A DNA stretch of 6,214 nucleotides from Planctomycetaceae bacterium (GTDB taxonomy: Bacteria; Planctomycetota; Planctomycetia; Pirellulales; Pirellulaceae), in the NCBI GenBank assembly GCA_005773145.1, contig SXHS01000013.1:1-6214 (forward strand), written 5' to 3'. The translations under genes were made by a program, and so were the position numbers. How positions within the stretch are numbered: position 1 is the first letter of the stretch; each line of letters opens with the position of its first letter. Shown here one piece after another: positions 6,175 to 6,214 of this stretch. The notes beneath the pieces were generated by a model, which saw nothing but the letters and a program-made list of their open reading frames with translations, was not told where the DNA came from and did not search any database.

Positions 6175-6214
6175 ACAACTGTGATACTTCTCCGCCGGGA
6201 CGCAGCCATACAAC

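Larger units (their letters stand above)
5651..6214. other. Gene-poor right-hand region with repeats and signals
   Basis: No open frame in these 564 bases shows a recognisable family or convincing coding character on either strand. The left part contains the hemolysin III leader. From about 5880 onward the sequence becomes richer in A and T runs and carries a leftward intrinsic terminator, a small tandem repeat inside an inverted repeat, and two G-rich inverted repeats, each listed separately. Frames through the G-rich repeats translate to proline- and glycine-rich strings such as NPLPNPPRTGEG, a typical artefact of this kind of intergenic repeat. The next real gene must begin or end beyond 6214. 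Confidence 0.6.

Noticed and set aside
5954..6213. Minus-strand open frames through the right-hand repeats (about 74 and 80 codons)
   Set aside because: Their translations contain the NPLPNPP/PTGEG-type strings produced by G-rich intergenic repeats. They have no family resemblance and no clear ribosome binding site.

Overview
The window looks like ordinary chromosomal DNA of a GC-moderate to GC-rich bacterium. The gene set (M17 aminopeptidase, a long UbiD-family decarboxylase of about 600 residues, a prepilin-peptidase-like membrane protein, a LOG-family protein, a hemolysin III homologue) and the irregular Shine-Dalgarno signals suggest a planctomycete, perhaps of the Pirellulales. That placement is inference from gene content and protein style; no rRNA or marker gene is present to prove it.

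Layout: 1-1020 (minus) is the N-terminal two thirds of a leucyl aminopeptidase that runs off the left edge. 1021-1248 is the divergent intergenic region. 1249-4997 (plus) is a probable three-gene operon: UbiD-like decarboxylase, an A24 prepilin-peptidase homologue whose two catalytic aspartate sites are both replaced, and a LOG-family nucleotide phosphoribohydrolase. 4973-5650 (minus) is a hemolysin III/PAQR-family membrane protein that converges on the LOG gene and overlaps its 3' end by 25 bases. 5651-6214 holds no convincing gene. It contains a possible promoter for the hemolysin III gene, an intrinsic terminator reading leftwards, a short degenerate tandem repeat inside an inverted repeat, and a pair of G-rich inverted repeats that resembles a REP doublet and can also form G-quadruplexes.

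Working together: the aminopeptidase and hemolysin III genes have their own transcription units. The three plus-strand genes are tightly spaced and probably co-transcribed, but their predicted activities (aromatic acid decarboxylation, a type IV pilin-processing-like membrane protein, nucleotide base release) form no pathway I recognise. I do not see a clear new multi-gene system. The two points most worth following up are the catalytically dead A24 protein and the G-rich inverted repeat pair at the right end.
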